Shown here: positions 23,992 to 30,674 of the stretch, in pieces
Layout of the letters: every line of letters begins with the position of its first letter
Position numbering within the stretch: position 1 is the stretch's first letter
Assembly (NCBI RefSeq): GCF_001590965.1
Contig: NZ_BCTW01000009.1
Span: 1 to 64,000, forward strand
Length of the DNA: 64,000 nucleotides
Direction of reading: 5' to 3'
Source: Novosphingobium lentum NBRC 107847
GTDB lineage: Bacteria > Pseudomonadota > Alphaproteobacteria > Sphingomonadales > Sphingomonadaceae
Translations under genes and position numbers: made by a program
Notes under the pieces: generated by a model
Seen by the model: only the letters and a program-made list of their open reading frames with translations
The model's database searches: none
What the model was told of the DNA's origin: nothing

Positions 23992-25056
23992 TCAGCCCCC
24001 CGCGCGCTCCATCAGCCCGTGCTTCTTCAGGCAGTGGCGCAGCTGGTCGTAAGTGAGGCTCAGCGCCTTGGCGGTGTGGCGCTGGTTGTAGCGGTGCTTG
24101 CCCAGCGCATGGACCAGGATCGCGCGTTCGTGCGCATCGACCGCGCCGCGCAAGTCGGCCACGCCGTCGAAGTGGTGTGCCGGTGCGGGGGCGGCGGCCG
24201 TGTGGGCAGGCGCGCGGTTCTCGTTCGCAGGGGGCGGGGCAGGGGACGCCACCGGCGCCGCTGCACCGGGTCGCCACGGCGATTCGAACGGATCGAACTG
24301 CATGTGCGCGATCGCGTTGTATGGATCGTCCCAGCGGTACACCGCGCGTTCGATCACGTTGCGCAGTTCGCGCACGTTGCCGGGCCAGGGGTGGTCCTCC
24401 ATCGCCTGCGCGACATGCGGGGCAAAGCCCGGCCACGCATCCCAGCCGATCTCCGCGCCCATCCGCCGCCCGAAATATTCGGCGAGCACGCCGACATCGC
24501 CCTCGCGGAAGCGCAGCGGCGGCAGGGTGATGACCTCGAAGCTCAGCCGGTCGAGCAAGTCGGGGCGAAAGCGGCCTTCCTCGGCCAGCTTGGGCAAGTG
24601 CTCGTTGGTCGCGGCGACGATGCGTACATCGACGTGGATCGGACGCGATGACCCGATGCGCGTGACTTCGCCGTATTCGACCGCGCGCAGCAGGCGCTCC
24701 TGCGCGCCCATCGACAGCGTGGCGAGTTCGTCGAGGAACAGCGTGCCCTTGTCGGCTTCCTCGAACCGGCCGACGCGCGCGCGGGTGGCGCCGGTGAACG
24801 CGCCGGCTTCATGCCCGAACAGTTCGGCCTCGATCAGCGTTTCGGGCAGCGCCGCGCAGTTGAGCGTGACCAGCGGTTCGTCCCAGCGCGTGGACAGGCG
24901 GTGGAGGCGTTCGGCGATCAGTTCCTTGCCCGTGCCGCGCTCACCGATGACCAGCACTGGGCGGCGCATCGGCGCGGCGCGGCTGGCGCGCTCGACCGCA
25001 TCGAGGAACGCGCCCGACTGGCCGATGAACTGGACTTCACGATCCATGCCTGACAC
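23992..25056 (-). CDS. pspF: Phage shock protein operon activator PspF (sigma54 enhancer-binding protein)
   Basis: A 354-residue AAA+ activator without a regulatory receiver domain, as in E. coli PspF. Walker A GERGTGKE (about 38-45), the sigma54-contact loop GAFTGA, Walker B GTLFLDELATL, the sensor/arginine-finger region and a C-terminal Fis-type HTH (HRYNQRHTAKALSLTYDQLR) are visible. The start may be the ATG at 25056 or at 25047 (MDREVQF). A Pro/Ala-rich linker (about 258-290) precedes the HTH. It is divergent from the psp operon and is expected to act at the sigma54 promoter 25179-25195. Confidence 0.93.
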   Translation of the reverse strand: MSGMDREVQFIGQSGAFLDAVERASRAAPMRRPVLVIGERGTGKELIAERLHRLSTRWDEPLVTLNCAALPETLIEAELFGHEAGAFTGATRARVGRFEEADKGTLFLDELATLSMGAQERLLRAVEYGEVTRIGSSRPIHVDVRIVAATNEHLPKLAEEGRFRPDLLDRLSFEVITLPPLRFREGDVGVLAEYFGRRMGAEIGWDAWPGFAPHVAQAMEDHPWPGNVRELRNVIERAVYRWDDPYNAIAHMQFDPFESPWRPGAAAPVASPAPPPANENRAPAHTAAAPAPAHHFDGVADLRGAVDAHERAILVHALGKHRYNQRHTAKALSLTYDQLRHCLKKHGLMERAGG

Positions 25057-25100
25057 CCCGAGTCCAACGCCGCGATCCGGCCCAACTCATAGCGGAATTT

Positions 25101-25163
25101 CCCAATGTTGGGCAATAGACACCATTGAATTTGTCCGCCGCAACGCCGAAATTGGCGGAAATG
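25101..25163. promoter_or_regulatory. Putative PspF enhancer region (UAS)
   Basis: The 60 bp upstream of the sigma54 promoter contains an inverted repeat CCCAATGTTGGG (25101-25112) and a pair of GTCCGCC / GGCGGAAAT-like facing half-sites (about 25133-25163). Distance and placement suit enhancer sites bound by PspF and possibly autoregulation of pspF. The exact sites are guessed. Confidence 0.45.
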
Positions 25164-25178
25164 CGCCGCTCGCGGCAG

Positions 25179-25195
25179 TTGGCACACGCCTTGCT
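25179..25195 (+). promoter_or_regulatory. Sigma54 (-24/-12) promoter of the psp operon
   Basis: TTGGCACACGCCTTGCT matches the RpoN consensus TGGCAC-N5-TTGCW, with GG (25181-25182) and GC (25193-25194) separated by exactly 10 bp. It is positioned 34 bp before the first small gene of the operon and next to divergent pspF, the matching activator. Confidence 0.92.
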
Positions 25196-25228
25196 ATATC
25201 ATGAACAACCAGATCACGGAGACCGATC

Positions 25229-25387
25229 ATGACCACCCGCCCTTTCTTCTCGACCACGCTCGGCCGCGCAGCGCTTGCCAGCATCCTGGCGATGGCGGCG
25301 ATGAATGGTGTTGCCCTGACCCACCAGTTGCGCGCCCAGCCGGCGTTGCTGGCATCCAGTGCGGCGATCACCGGCGAGCTGGCGTGA
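25229..25387 (+). CDS. Small (52 aa) protein, first gene of the psp operon
   Basis: ATG at 25229 follows CGGAG and lies 34 bp after the sigma54 promoter. The frame (MTTRPFFSTTLGRAALAS... to ...ITGELA) has a hydrophobic central helix (about 11-30), so the product is probably a single-pass or exported small protein. It precedes pspA by 158 bp. Its TGA (25385-25387) overlaps a GTG in the pspA frame, which could extend PspA by 54 residues, although the standard PspA start at 25546 is better supported. No family is recognised. Confidence 0.6.
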   Translation: MTTRPFFSTTLGRAALASILAMAAMNGVALTHQLRAQPALLASSAAITGELA

Positions 25388-25545
25388 GCGAGGAGCTCAC
25401 CCCCCTCGGTCCCGGGCCCGGTTCAGCGCGGGGCCGCCGTTCCTCGCGCTTCGACGAGGAAGTCGAAGCCTTGCGCACCAACGCCGGTTCGCGCCAGAAC
25501 GGCGCTTTCGGTTCCGGTCGTTCTTTCACCAGCGGAGTTCAGTTC

Positions 25546-26238
25546 ATGGGCATCTTTTCGCGCACCCGCGATATCATTGCCGCCAATTTCAATGACTTGC
25601 TTGACAAAGCAGACGATCCTTCGAAGATGATCCGGATGATCATCCTCGAAATGGAGGAAACGCTGGTCGAAGTGCGCGCCAGCGCCGCCCGCACCATCGC
25701 CGATCAGAAGGAAATGCACCGCCACACGGTCAAGCTCGACCGGCTGCAAGCCGACTGGGCGGACAAGGCGCAGCTCGCGCTGAGCAAGGACCGCGAGGAT
25801 CTGGCCCGCGCCGCGCTGGTCGAGAAGAAGAAGGCGGCCGACATGGCCGACCAGCTGAAGGCCGAGATCACCGTGCTCGACGATGCGCTGCGCGCGTACG
25901 AACTCGACATCGAGAAGCTGCAGAACCGCCTGCGCGAAGCCCGCAGCCGCCAGACCGCGATCGCCGCCCGGCTCGAAAGCGCCGAGAACCGCGTCAAACT
26001 CCGCACGCTATTGTCGACCGAGCGTGTCGATGAAGCGATGGCCCGTTTTGACCAGCTCGAACGCCGGGTCGATTATGCCGAAGGCCGCGCCGACGCGATG
26101 AGCCTGGCCGACAGCTCGACCACGCCGAGCCTGGCCGACCAGATCTCCGCGCTTTCGGGCGGCGACGTGATCGACGACGAGCTGGAAGCGATGAAGGCCG
26201 CAATGAACAGCGGCTCCGCCGCACCGAAGGAGGGTTGA
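25546..26238 (+). CDS. pspA: Phage shock protein A (ESCRT-III-like membrane stress effector)
   Basis: A 230-residue PspA/IM30. The N-terminal amphipathic helix MGIFSRTRDIIAANFNDLL is followed by the DKADDPSKMIRMIILEMEETL signature, then a long Glu/Lys/Arg-rich coiled coil to about 190 and a flexible tail. PspA polymerises on damaged inner membrane and inhibits PspF in unstressed cells. The ATG at 25546 is preceded by GCGGAG, and the frame is also open upstream. It is followed 3 bp later by pspB. Confidence 0.96.
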   Translation: MGIFSRTRDIIAANFNDLLDKADDPSKMIRMIILEMEETLVEVRASAARTIADQKEMHRHTVKLDRLQADWADKAQLALSKDREDLARAALVEKKKAADMADQLKAEITVLDDALRAYELDIEKLQNRLREARSRQTAIAARLESAENRVKLRTLLSTERVDEAMARFDQLERRVDYAEGRADAMSLADSSTTPSLADQISALSGGDVIDDELEAMKAAMNSGSAAPKEG

Positions 26239-26241
26239 GCC

Positions 26242-26547
26242 ATGGGTGACCTGATCCCCATATTCGTCTGCGGGTTCCTGTTCATCGGGCTGCCGTGGAT
26301 CGTACTACACTACATCACCAAGTGGAAAACCGCCGCCACGCTGACCACCGGCGACGAGACGCTGCTCGATGAGCTGTACCAGCTTGCCCGCCGTCTCGAT
26401 GAGCGGATGGACACCGTCGAACGCCTCGTTTCCGCCGACAACCCCGAATTCAAGCCGCCGCGGATCATGCACGACCGCGAAGTCGACAATCAGCCGCTGC
26501 GCGAAATCGATCGCATGATGGCTGACACCAGGAGGACATCGAAGTGA
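26242..26547 (+). CDS. pspB: Phage shock protein B
   Basis: A 101-residue protein. One N-terminal membrane helix (about 4-26: IPIFVCGFLFIGLPWIVL) is followed by a cytoplasmic helical segment (LLDELYQLARRLDERMDTVERLV) typical of PspB. The tail is longer than in E. coli (74 aa). PspB works with PspC to relieve PspA inhibition of PspF. The stop overlaps the GTG start of pspC (GTGA). Confidence 0.9.
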   Translation: MGDLIPIFVCGFLFIGLPWIVLHYITKWKTAATLTTGDETLLDELYQLARRLDERMDTVERLVSADNPEFKPPRIMHDREVDNQPLREIDRMMADTRRTSK

Positions 26548-26921
26548 ACAGCGAACGCACCCGCTTCTACCGCGACAAGCTCAACGGCAAGCTGATGGGC
26601 GTCTGCGCGGGGATCGCCGATTACACCGGGATCGATACCGTCTGGGTTCGCCTGGCCACCATCATGCTGCTGTTCACGCTCGGCCCGATCCTGCTTGGCG
26701 CCTACTTCGCCATCGGCTTCCTGGCCTCGAAAAAGCCGCAGCACTTGTACGTCGACCGGCAGGAACAGCGGTTCTGGCAGGGTGTGCGCCAGTCGCCCGC
26801 CCGCACCGCCCGCGAAGTGCGCGCCTCGTTCCGCGACATCGATCGCCGCCTGGCCGATGTGGAAAGCTTCTACGTCAGCAACAACCCGCGCCTTTCGGCC
26901 GAAATCGACCGCCTGCGCTGA
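26544..26921 (+). CDS. pspC: Phage shock protein C (PspC-domain membrane sensor)
   Basis: A 125-residue PspC. The start region NGKLMGVCAGIADYTGID is the family signature, followed by a TM helix (about 36-60: TIMLLFTLGPILLGAYFAIG) and a cytoplasmic Arg-rich helix region ending SFYVSNNPRLSAEIDRLR. It starts with GTG overlapping the pspB stop. It senses envelope stress and recruits PspA. Confidence 0.92.
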   Translation: MNSERTRFYRDKLNGKLMGVCAGIADYTGIDTVWVRLATIMLLFTLGPILLGAYFAIGFLASKKPQHLYVDRQEQRFWQGVRQSPARTAREVRASFRDIDRRLADVESFYVSNNPRLSAEIDRLR

Positions 26922-26944
26922 GCAATCCACAAGGGGGAATGGTC

Positions 26945-27229
26945 ATGGGACCGGATACAATCTGGGTGTTGATCCCGATCTTTGCGATGATGATCCCCAT
27001 CACCAAGGTGTGGGCCAGCCATCGCCAGAAAATCGTCGAAATGCAGGTCAATGCGACCGCCAGCCTGAGCGCCGAAAAGGCCGCGCAGTACGCCTCGCAC
27101 AGCCGCGAACTGGAAGAACGGGTACGGGTGCTGGAACGCATCGTCACCGACAAAGGCTACGACGTGGCCACCCAGATCGAGGCGCTGCGCGATGCCAGGT
27201 CGATCGAGAACGGGAGCGCACGGCAATGA
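26945..27229 (+). CDS. PspB-like small membrane protein 1
   Basis: A 94-residue protein. One N-terminal helix (about 2-20: TIWVLIPIFAMMIPITKVW) precedes a charged coiled-coil with the motif VRVLERIVTD and IEALRD near the C-terminus. The ATG at 26945 is 5 bases from GGGGGA. The ATG at 26939 is also in frame. It is the first of five consecutive proteins sharing this layout and the LERIVTD motif, related to the cytoplasmic part of PspB. The last four bases overlap the next gene (ATGA). Confidence 0.75.
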   Translation: MGPDTIWVLIPIFAMMIPITKVWASHRQKIVEMQVNATASLSAEKAAQYASHSRELEERVRVLERIVTDKGYDVATQIEALRDARSIENGSARQ

Positions 27230-27591
27230 GTGGCGATTTTGTCTCGACGCTGCCATGGCTGATCGGCGGCGGGCTGGTCATGGGGTTCTCGGGCGTGATC
27301 GGGTGGATCTACACCACGCGCCTCAAGATCCATCACGGCTATCCGCTGGAGGGCATGTGGGGCCAGTCGCTCAAGCCCGGTATGGGCAGCGAGGCGGCCG
27401 AGCGGGTCAAGCTGCTCAGCCAGGAAAACGCCGCTCTGCGGGCAGAGATCGGATCGATCAAGGACCGGCTGGGCAATGTCGAACGCATCGTGACCGACAG
27501 CGGCTATGGCCTGGGCGACCGGATCGAGGCGCTGCGCAACCAGGACGCGGGTCGGCCCGCTGCGATCAAGGACGGGAGCACACGGCAATGA
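27226..27591 (+). CDS. PspB-like small membrane protein 2
   Basis: A 121-residue protein. It has a membrane helix (about 10-30: LIGGGLVMGFSGVIGWIYTT), a short loop, then a coiled coil (ERVKLLSQENAALRAEIGSI) and the shared end LGNVERIVTDSGYGLG...IEALR. The start and stop overlap both neighbours by 4 bp, indicating one polycistronic unit. Same family as 26945-27229 and 27588-27860. Confidence 0.72.
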   Translation: MSGDFVSTLPWLIGGGLVMGFSGVIGWIYTTRLKIHHGYPLEGMWGQSLKPGMGSEAAERVKLLSQENAALRAEIGSIKDRLGNVERIVTDSGYGLGDRIEALRNQDAGRPAAIKDGSTRQ

Positions 27592-27860
27592 GCCCGGAAG
27601 ACATGTTCGCGTTTGTCGCGTTGCTGATCGGGCTGGCGATCACGCTGGGGATCTTTTCCGACGTGTACAAGCGCCGCCTGCAGTTCAAGGAGCGCGAGCT
27701 GGAACTGCTTTCGCAACACACCGCCGAAAAGGCCGCGCAATATGCCGCGCAGTCCGAACGGCTCGAACAACGGGTGCGCGTGCTCGAACGCATCGCCACC
27801 GACAAATCCACCGACGTCGCGCTGCAGATCGAAGGCTTGCGCGATCCGTCGGTGAATTGA
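27588..27860 (+). CDS. PspB-like small membrane protein 3
   Basis: A 90-residue protein. The TM helix at about 5-25 (MFAFVALLIGLAITLGIFSD) is followed by a coiled coil with VRVLERIATDKSTDVALQIEGLRD. Residues 38-75 (HTAEKAAQYAAQSERLEQRVRV) are nearly identical in pattern to protein 1, showing recent duplication. Its last codons overlap the first unit of a 20-bp tandem repeat (27848-27920). Confidence 0.72.
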   Translation: MSPEDMFAFVALLIGLAITLGIFSDVYKRRLQFKERELELLSQHTAEKAAQYAAQSERLEQRVRVLERIATDKSTDVALQIEGLRDPSVN

Positions 27861-27920
27861 ACTGGCCCTCGGTCAATTGAACCGGCCGTCGGTCAACTGA
27901 ACCGGCCAACTGAACCGCGA
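27848..27920. repeat. 20-bp tandem repeat array (3.5 units)
   Basis: Three consecutive 20-bp units of consensus GTCGGTCAATTGAACCGGCC (27848-27867, 27868-27887, 27888-27907) plus a partial fourth. The first unit contains the end and stop codon of the preceding gene. The array fills the gap before the next small gene and is not palindromic. Confidence 0.85.
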
Positions 27921-27957
27921 GCCCATCGGGCTCTGACCTCACAGGAGTGAATGCGTC

Positions 27958-28224
27958 GTGGGATTCTGGAACGCTGTCGTCATCATCGTCGCGATCGTCG
28001 TGTTCGCCAACATGCGCCGCCATCGCCACCTTTCCGGCGGCGACATCGCGCGGCAGCCGTTCGCGCAGCCCGACAGCGGCTACACCCGCGAGTTGGCCAA
28101 TCGGGACCTGGAGCGCGAAGTGGTCGACTTGCGCAAGCGGCTGGAGGTGCTGGAACGCATCGTCACCGATGAACGCGAGACCAAGCGCCTTGCCCACGAA
28201 ATCGAATCGCTGCGCGACCGCTGA
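27958..28224 (+). CDS. PspB-like small membrane protein 4
   Basis: An 88-residue protein beginning with GTG behind CAGGAG. The N-terminal helix FWNAVVIIVAIVVFANM precedes a Ser/Gln linker and a coiled coil ending VLERIVTDERETKRLAHEIESLRDR, the shared signature of this gene series. It belongs to the same operon, about 97 bp after the tandem repeat. Confidence 0.7.
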   Translation: MGFWNAVVIIVAIVVFANMRRHRHLSGGDIARQPFAQPDSGYTRELANRDLEREVVDLRKRLEVLERIVTDERETKRLAHEIESLRDR

Positions 28225-28258
28225 GGCCGCGCCTGCTTCTCACCCGGAGTGACTTCGC

Positions 28259-28525
28259 ATGAGCACCGAAATCGCCAGCCCCGAAATCCTCGTCATCGCC
28301 GCTGCTTCGCTGATCGGACTGGGGGTGATCGCCGCCACGCTGCTCAGGGCCTGGCACGACTGGCTGCAGCTGAAGCGGCTCGAGATCGAGCATGGCCGCG
28401 GCGACAGCCTGTCCACTGGCGCGCCCCTGTCGGGTCCAGTCTCCGGCATGGCGCGGATCGAGATGGCCGACCTCAAGGAACGCATCCGCAAGCTGGAAGC
28501 GATCGCCAGCGGGGTGGACCTCTGA
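28259..28525 (+). CDS. PspB-like small membrane protein 5
   Basis: An 88-residue protein and last member of the series. The N-terminal helix (about 9-29: ILVIAAASLIGLGVIAATLL) is followed by a charged region with MADLKERIRKLEAIASGVD, a weaker version of the LERIVTD end. The ribosome site is CCCGGAG 9 bases upstream. A palindromic repeat follows, so the operon probably ends here. Confidence 0.68.
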   Translation: MSTEIASPEILVIAAASLIGLGVIAATLLRAWHDWLQLKRLEIEHGRGDSLSTGAPLSGPVSGMARIEMADLKERIRKLEAIASGVDL

Positions 28526-28530
28526 AATTT

Positions 28531-28643
28531 TGTCCGCTCATCCTGAGCTTGTCGAGCCGAAGGCGGCCGCAGGCCAACGACGGTCCTTCACTTCGCCACG
28601 CCAGGCAGTAAAGAGCGACCCTTCGACAAGCTCAGGGTGGACG
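28531..28643. repeat. Palindromic repeat family C
   Basis: The arms CATCCTGAGCTTGTCGA and CCTTCGACAAGCTCAGGGTGG lie in opposite orientation across about 110 bp, with a GACGGTCCTTCACTTC insert. The right arm ends 9 bp from the start codon of sufE. Confidence 0.85.
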
Positions 28644-28651
28644 GATTTCTG

Positions 28652-29077
28652 GTGAGGCCTCTCGACGACATTCTCGAAGAATACCTCTTCCTCGACGGCG
28701 ACGAACGCTATCGCCTGCTGATCGAGCTGGGCCGCGAGCTGGAGCCGATGCCCGATGCGCTGAAGACCGACGCCACGCTGGTGCGCGGCTGTTCGGCCAG
28801 CGTGTGGGTCTATCCGGTGCCCAGCGACGCAGGCCGTGGGGGGCAGGGCACATTGCACTTCCTGGCCGACAGCAACGCCGCGATCACCAAGGGCATCGTC
28901 GCGCTGGTGCTGTCCGCGGTGCAGGACCGCGCCGCTGCGGACGTGGCGACGATGGACGTCGCCAAGGCGCTTGGCCCGTTCGATCTGAAGAACCAGCTGT
29001 CATCCAATCGCACGCAAGGCGTGCCCAACATGATCGCGCTGGTGAAACAGCACGCCGCGCGGCTGGCGGAAATCTAG
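28652..29077 (+). CDS. sufE: Cysteine desulfurase accessory protein SufE
   Basis: A 141-residue SufE. The family core DILEEYLFLDGDERYRLLIELG...LEPMPDAL is followed by the sulfur-accepting Cys in LVRGCSASVWV, and the TKGIVALVLSAVQ region is intact. The start is uncertain: the GTG at 28652 gives the family-typical M(R)PLDDILEEY, while an open GTG at 28637 lies inside the adjacent palindromic repeat. SufE stimulates SufS in Fe-S assembly. It is isolated from other suf genes here. Confidence 0.92.
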   Translation: MRPLDDILEEYLFLDGDERYRLLIELGRELEPMPDALKTDATLVRGCSASVWVYPVPSDAGRGGQGTLHFLADSNAAITKGIVALVLSAVQDRAAADVATMDVAKALGPFDLKNQLSSNRTQGVPNMIALVKQHAARLAEI

Positions 29078-29159
29078 CGTCGTCCCGGACTTGATCCGGG
29101 ACCGCAGGCCGTGAAGCGCCCGACCGCCAGCGATCCCGGGTCAAGTCCGGGACGACGCC
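29078..29159. repeat. Palindromic repeat family D, copy 2
   Basis: GTCGTCCCGGACTTGATCCGGGACC and GATCCCGGGTCAAGTCCGGGACGACG face each other across 36 bp, between convergent sufE and the DUF1801 gene. Same layout as 23911-23990. Confidence 0.85.
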
Positions 29160-29166
29160 AGGATTC

Positions 29167-29547
29167 TCAGCGCTTTTTCTTCGATCCGTTAAGCTCCGCC
29201 GACCCACGCACCAGCGCCTGGAACGCCTCAGCGTCGATGTCCCCGCCTTCGTGGATATCGATCGCGCGGCGGGTGTTGCCGTCCAGGCTGGAATTGAACA
29301 GCCGCGCCGGATCGTCGAGCGCTGCGCCTTTGGCGAACGTCAGCTTGACCACCGCCTTGTACGTCTCGCCGGTGCAGAGGATGCCGCCGTGTTCCCACAC
29401 CGGTACGCCGCGCCACTTCCACGTCTCGGTCACGTCGGGCACCGCCGCGTGGATCAGCGCGCGTATGCGGGCGAGCGTGACGCCGCGCCAGTCGCCCAGT
29501 TCGCGGATGCGCGCGTCGATCTGGTCTGAGGCAGAGAGTTCGCTCAT
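29167..29547 (-). CDS. DUF1801 domain protein
   Basis: A 126-residue protein with the DUF1801/YdhG-like pattern: the helix IRALIHAAVPDVTETWKWRGVPVW and the beta segment YKAVVKLTFAKGA. The C-terminus, SSLDGNTRRAIDIHEGG, is typical of the subgroup annotated for iron chaperone-like or hypothetical proteins. No catalytic residues are known. It lies 4 bp downstream of crtZ, so probably the two are co-transcribed. Confidence 0.85.
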   Translation of the reverse strand: MSELSASDQIDARIRELGDWRGVTLARIRALIHAAVPDVTETWKWRGVPVWEHGGILCTGETYKAVVKLTFAKGAALDDPARLFNSSLDGNTRRAIDIHEGGDIDAEAFQALVRGSAELNGSKKKR

Positions 29548-29550
29548 AGC

Positions 29551-30081
29551 CTATCCTTCCACCGCCTCGCGCACCACCGCGATCCCTGCCGCCTTCTGCG
29601 CCGCCAGTTCGCGCTTGAGCGCCGCGGGATCGCGCGCGATGACGAAGCCGAAGCTGACCCCGCCCGCTTTGCCGATGGTCGCATGGTGCAGCTTGTGCGC
29701 CTGCACCAGCCGCTTGGCATAGCCCCGGCGCGGCACCCAGCGGAACCAGCGCTGGTGCACCAGCCCGTCATGCACCAGCGTATAGATCACGCCGTAGAAC
29801 AACACGCCCAGCCCCAGCCACGTGCCCGGCGCCCACGCCGCAGGCCCGCGCACCAGCGGGCTGCCGCTGGCGAACAGGCCGATGCTCAGCGCGGCGCCGA
29901 CCAGTGCGAAGCGGTCATTCTTTTCGAGCAGGCGGTCGTGCGGTTCGTGGTGGTCGCGGTGCCAGCCCCAGCCGAACCCGTGCATCACGTACTTGTGGCT
30001 GGCCCAGGCGACCAGTTCCATCGCCGCAGCGGCGCCCAGCGTGAGCGCGATGGCGGTCGGAATCGAAAGCTGGGCAGACAT
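29551..30081 (-). CDS. crtZ: Beta-carotene hydroxylase CrtZ
   Basis: A 176-residue di-iron fatty acid hydroxylase-type membrane enzyme that adds 3/3'-hydroxyls to beta-carotene rings, giving zeaxanthin. His motifs HKYVMHG, HRDHHEPH, HDGLVHQRW and HKLHHA are all present between hydrophobic helices. The start is set at the ATG for MSAQLSIPT. A longer in-frame start 18 bp upstream (MRYGGAMSA) is possible. No other carotenoid gene is adjacent. Confidence 0.92.
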   Translation of the reverse strand: MSAQLSIPTAIALTLGAAAAMELVAWASHKYVMHGFGWGWHRDHHEPHDRLLEKNDRFALVGAALSIGLFASGSPLVRGPAAWAPGTWLGLGVLFYGVIYTLVHDGLVHQRWFRWVPRRGYAKRLVQAHKLHHATIGKAGGVSFGFVIARDPAALKRELAAQKAAGIAVVREAVEG

Positions 30082-30201
30082 CGCGCCACCATAGCGCATC
30101 GCGGGCGGACGCGACACAATCTTACAAATCGAGAGGGACCCGTACCTGCACATCGGGCATTCTCCTGCCATCGCAAACCATGCATTGATTGGAGAAAAAC
30201 G

Positions 30202-30579
30202 ATGCGTAAACAGATTCTTGCCGCGATGCTTCCCGCGCTCATGCTCGGCATTGCCGCCACCCCCGCCGCCGCGCAGGACTGGCGCCACCGTGACGACGAC
30301 CGGGGCGGCTGGCAGATGACGCCGGCGCGCAACAACCAGATCCGCGCCGATATCTGGGCGCTCGACAACGCCATCGCCCGTGCCCAGTCCAACCGCACGA
30401 TTTCCCCGCGCGAAGCCTACGGCCTGCGCCGCGACAGCAACCAGATCCGCGCCACGTTCAACGCCTATGCCCGCAACGGGCTCGATCGCGGCGAAGTGGC
30501 GCAACTGCAGACCCGCGTGAACCGCGTGCGCCAGTCGCTGCGCATGGAGCGTCGCGACTGGAACAACTGGCGCGGGTAA
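30202..30579 (+). CDS. Small secreted Arg/Gln-rich protein
   Basis: A 125-residue protein with a signal peptide (MRKQILAAMLPALMLGIAA..., cleavage near AAAQD) and ribosome site GGAG 7 bases before ATG. The mature part is helical and rich in Arg, Asn and Gln (NNQIRADIWALDNAIARAQ, REAYGLRRDSNQIRATFNAY). It resembles small envelope proteins of sphingomonads of unknown function. It is followed by a strong hairpin (30586-30616). Confidence 0.8.
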   Translation: MRKQILAAMLPALMLGIAATPAAAQDWRHRDDDRGGWQMTPARNNQIRADIWALDNAIARAQSNRTISPREAYGLRRDSNQIRATFNAYARNGLDRGEVAQLQTRVNRVRQSLRMERRDWNNWRG

Positions 30580-30585
30580 ATCTTT

Positions 30586-30616
30586 CGCCGGGGCGCAACA
30601 AGATTGCGTCCCGGCG
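30586..30616 (+). terminator. Probable terminator hairpin after the small secreted protein
   Basis: A 13-bp stem with one G-U pair (arms CGCCGGGGCGCAA / TTGCGTCCCGGCG) and loop CAAGA lies 7 bp after the stop codon. No U-tract follows, so termination is only likely. Confidence 0.5.
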
Positions 30617-30674
30617 GCTCCCGGCGCGCCCATTCCTGCTTGAAAACGTAAGTGGGCGCGCCTAACCGGCTGTT

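Noticed and set aside
25384-26238. PspA starting at GTG 25384 with a 54-residue extension
   Set aside because: The extension is Gly/Arg/Ser-rich and unlike PspA, whose standard N-terminal helix starts at 25546 behind a ribosome site; kept only as an alternative.
27848-27920. Possible CRISPR array
   Set aside because: Units are adjacent without spacers and only 3.5 copies; simple tandem repeat.
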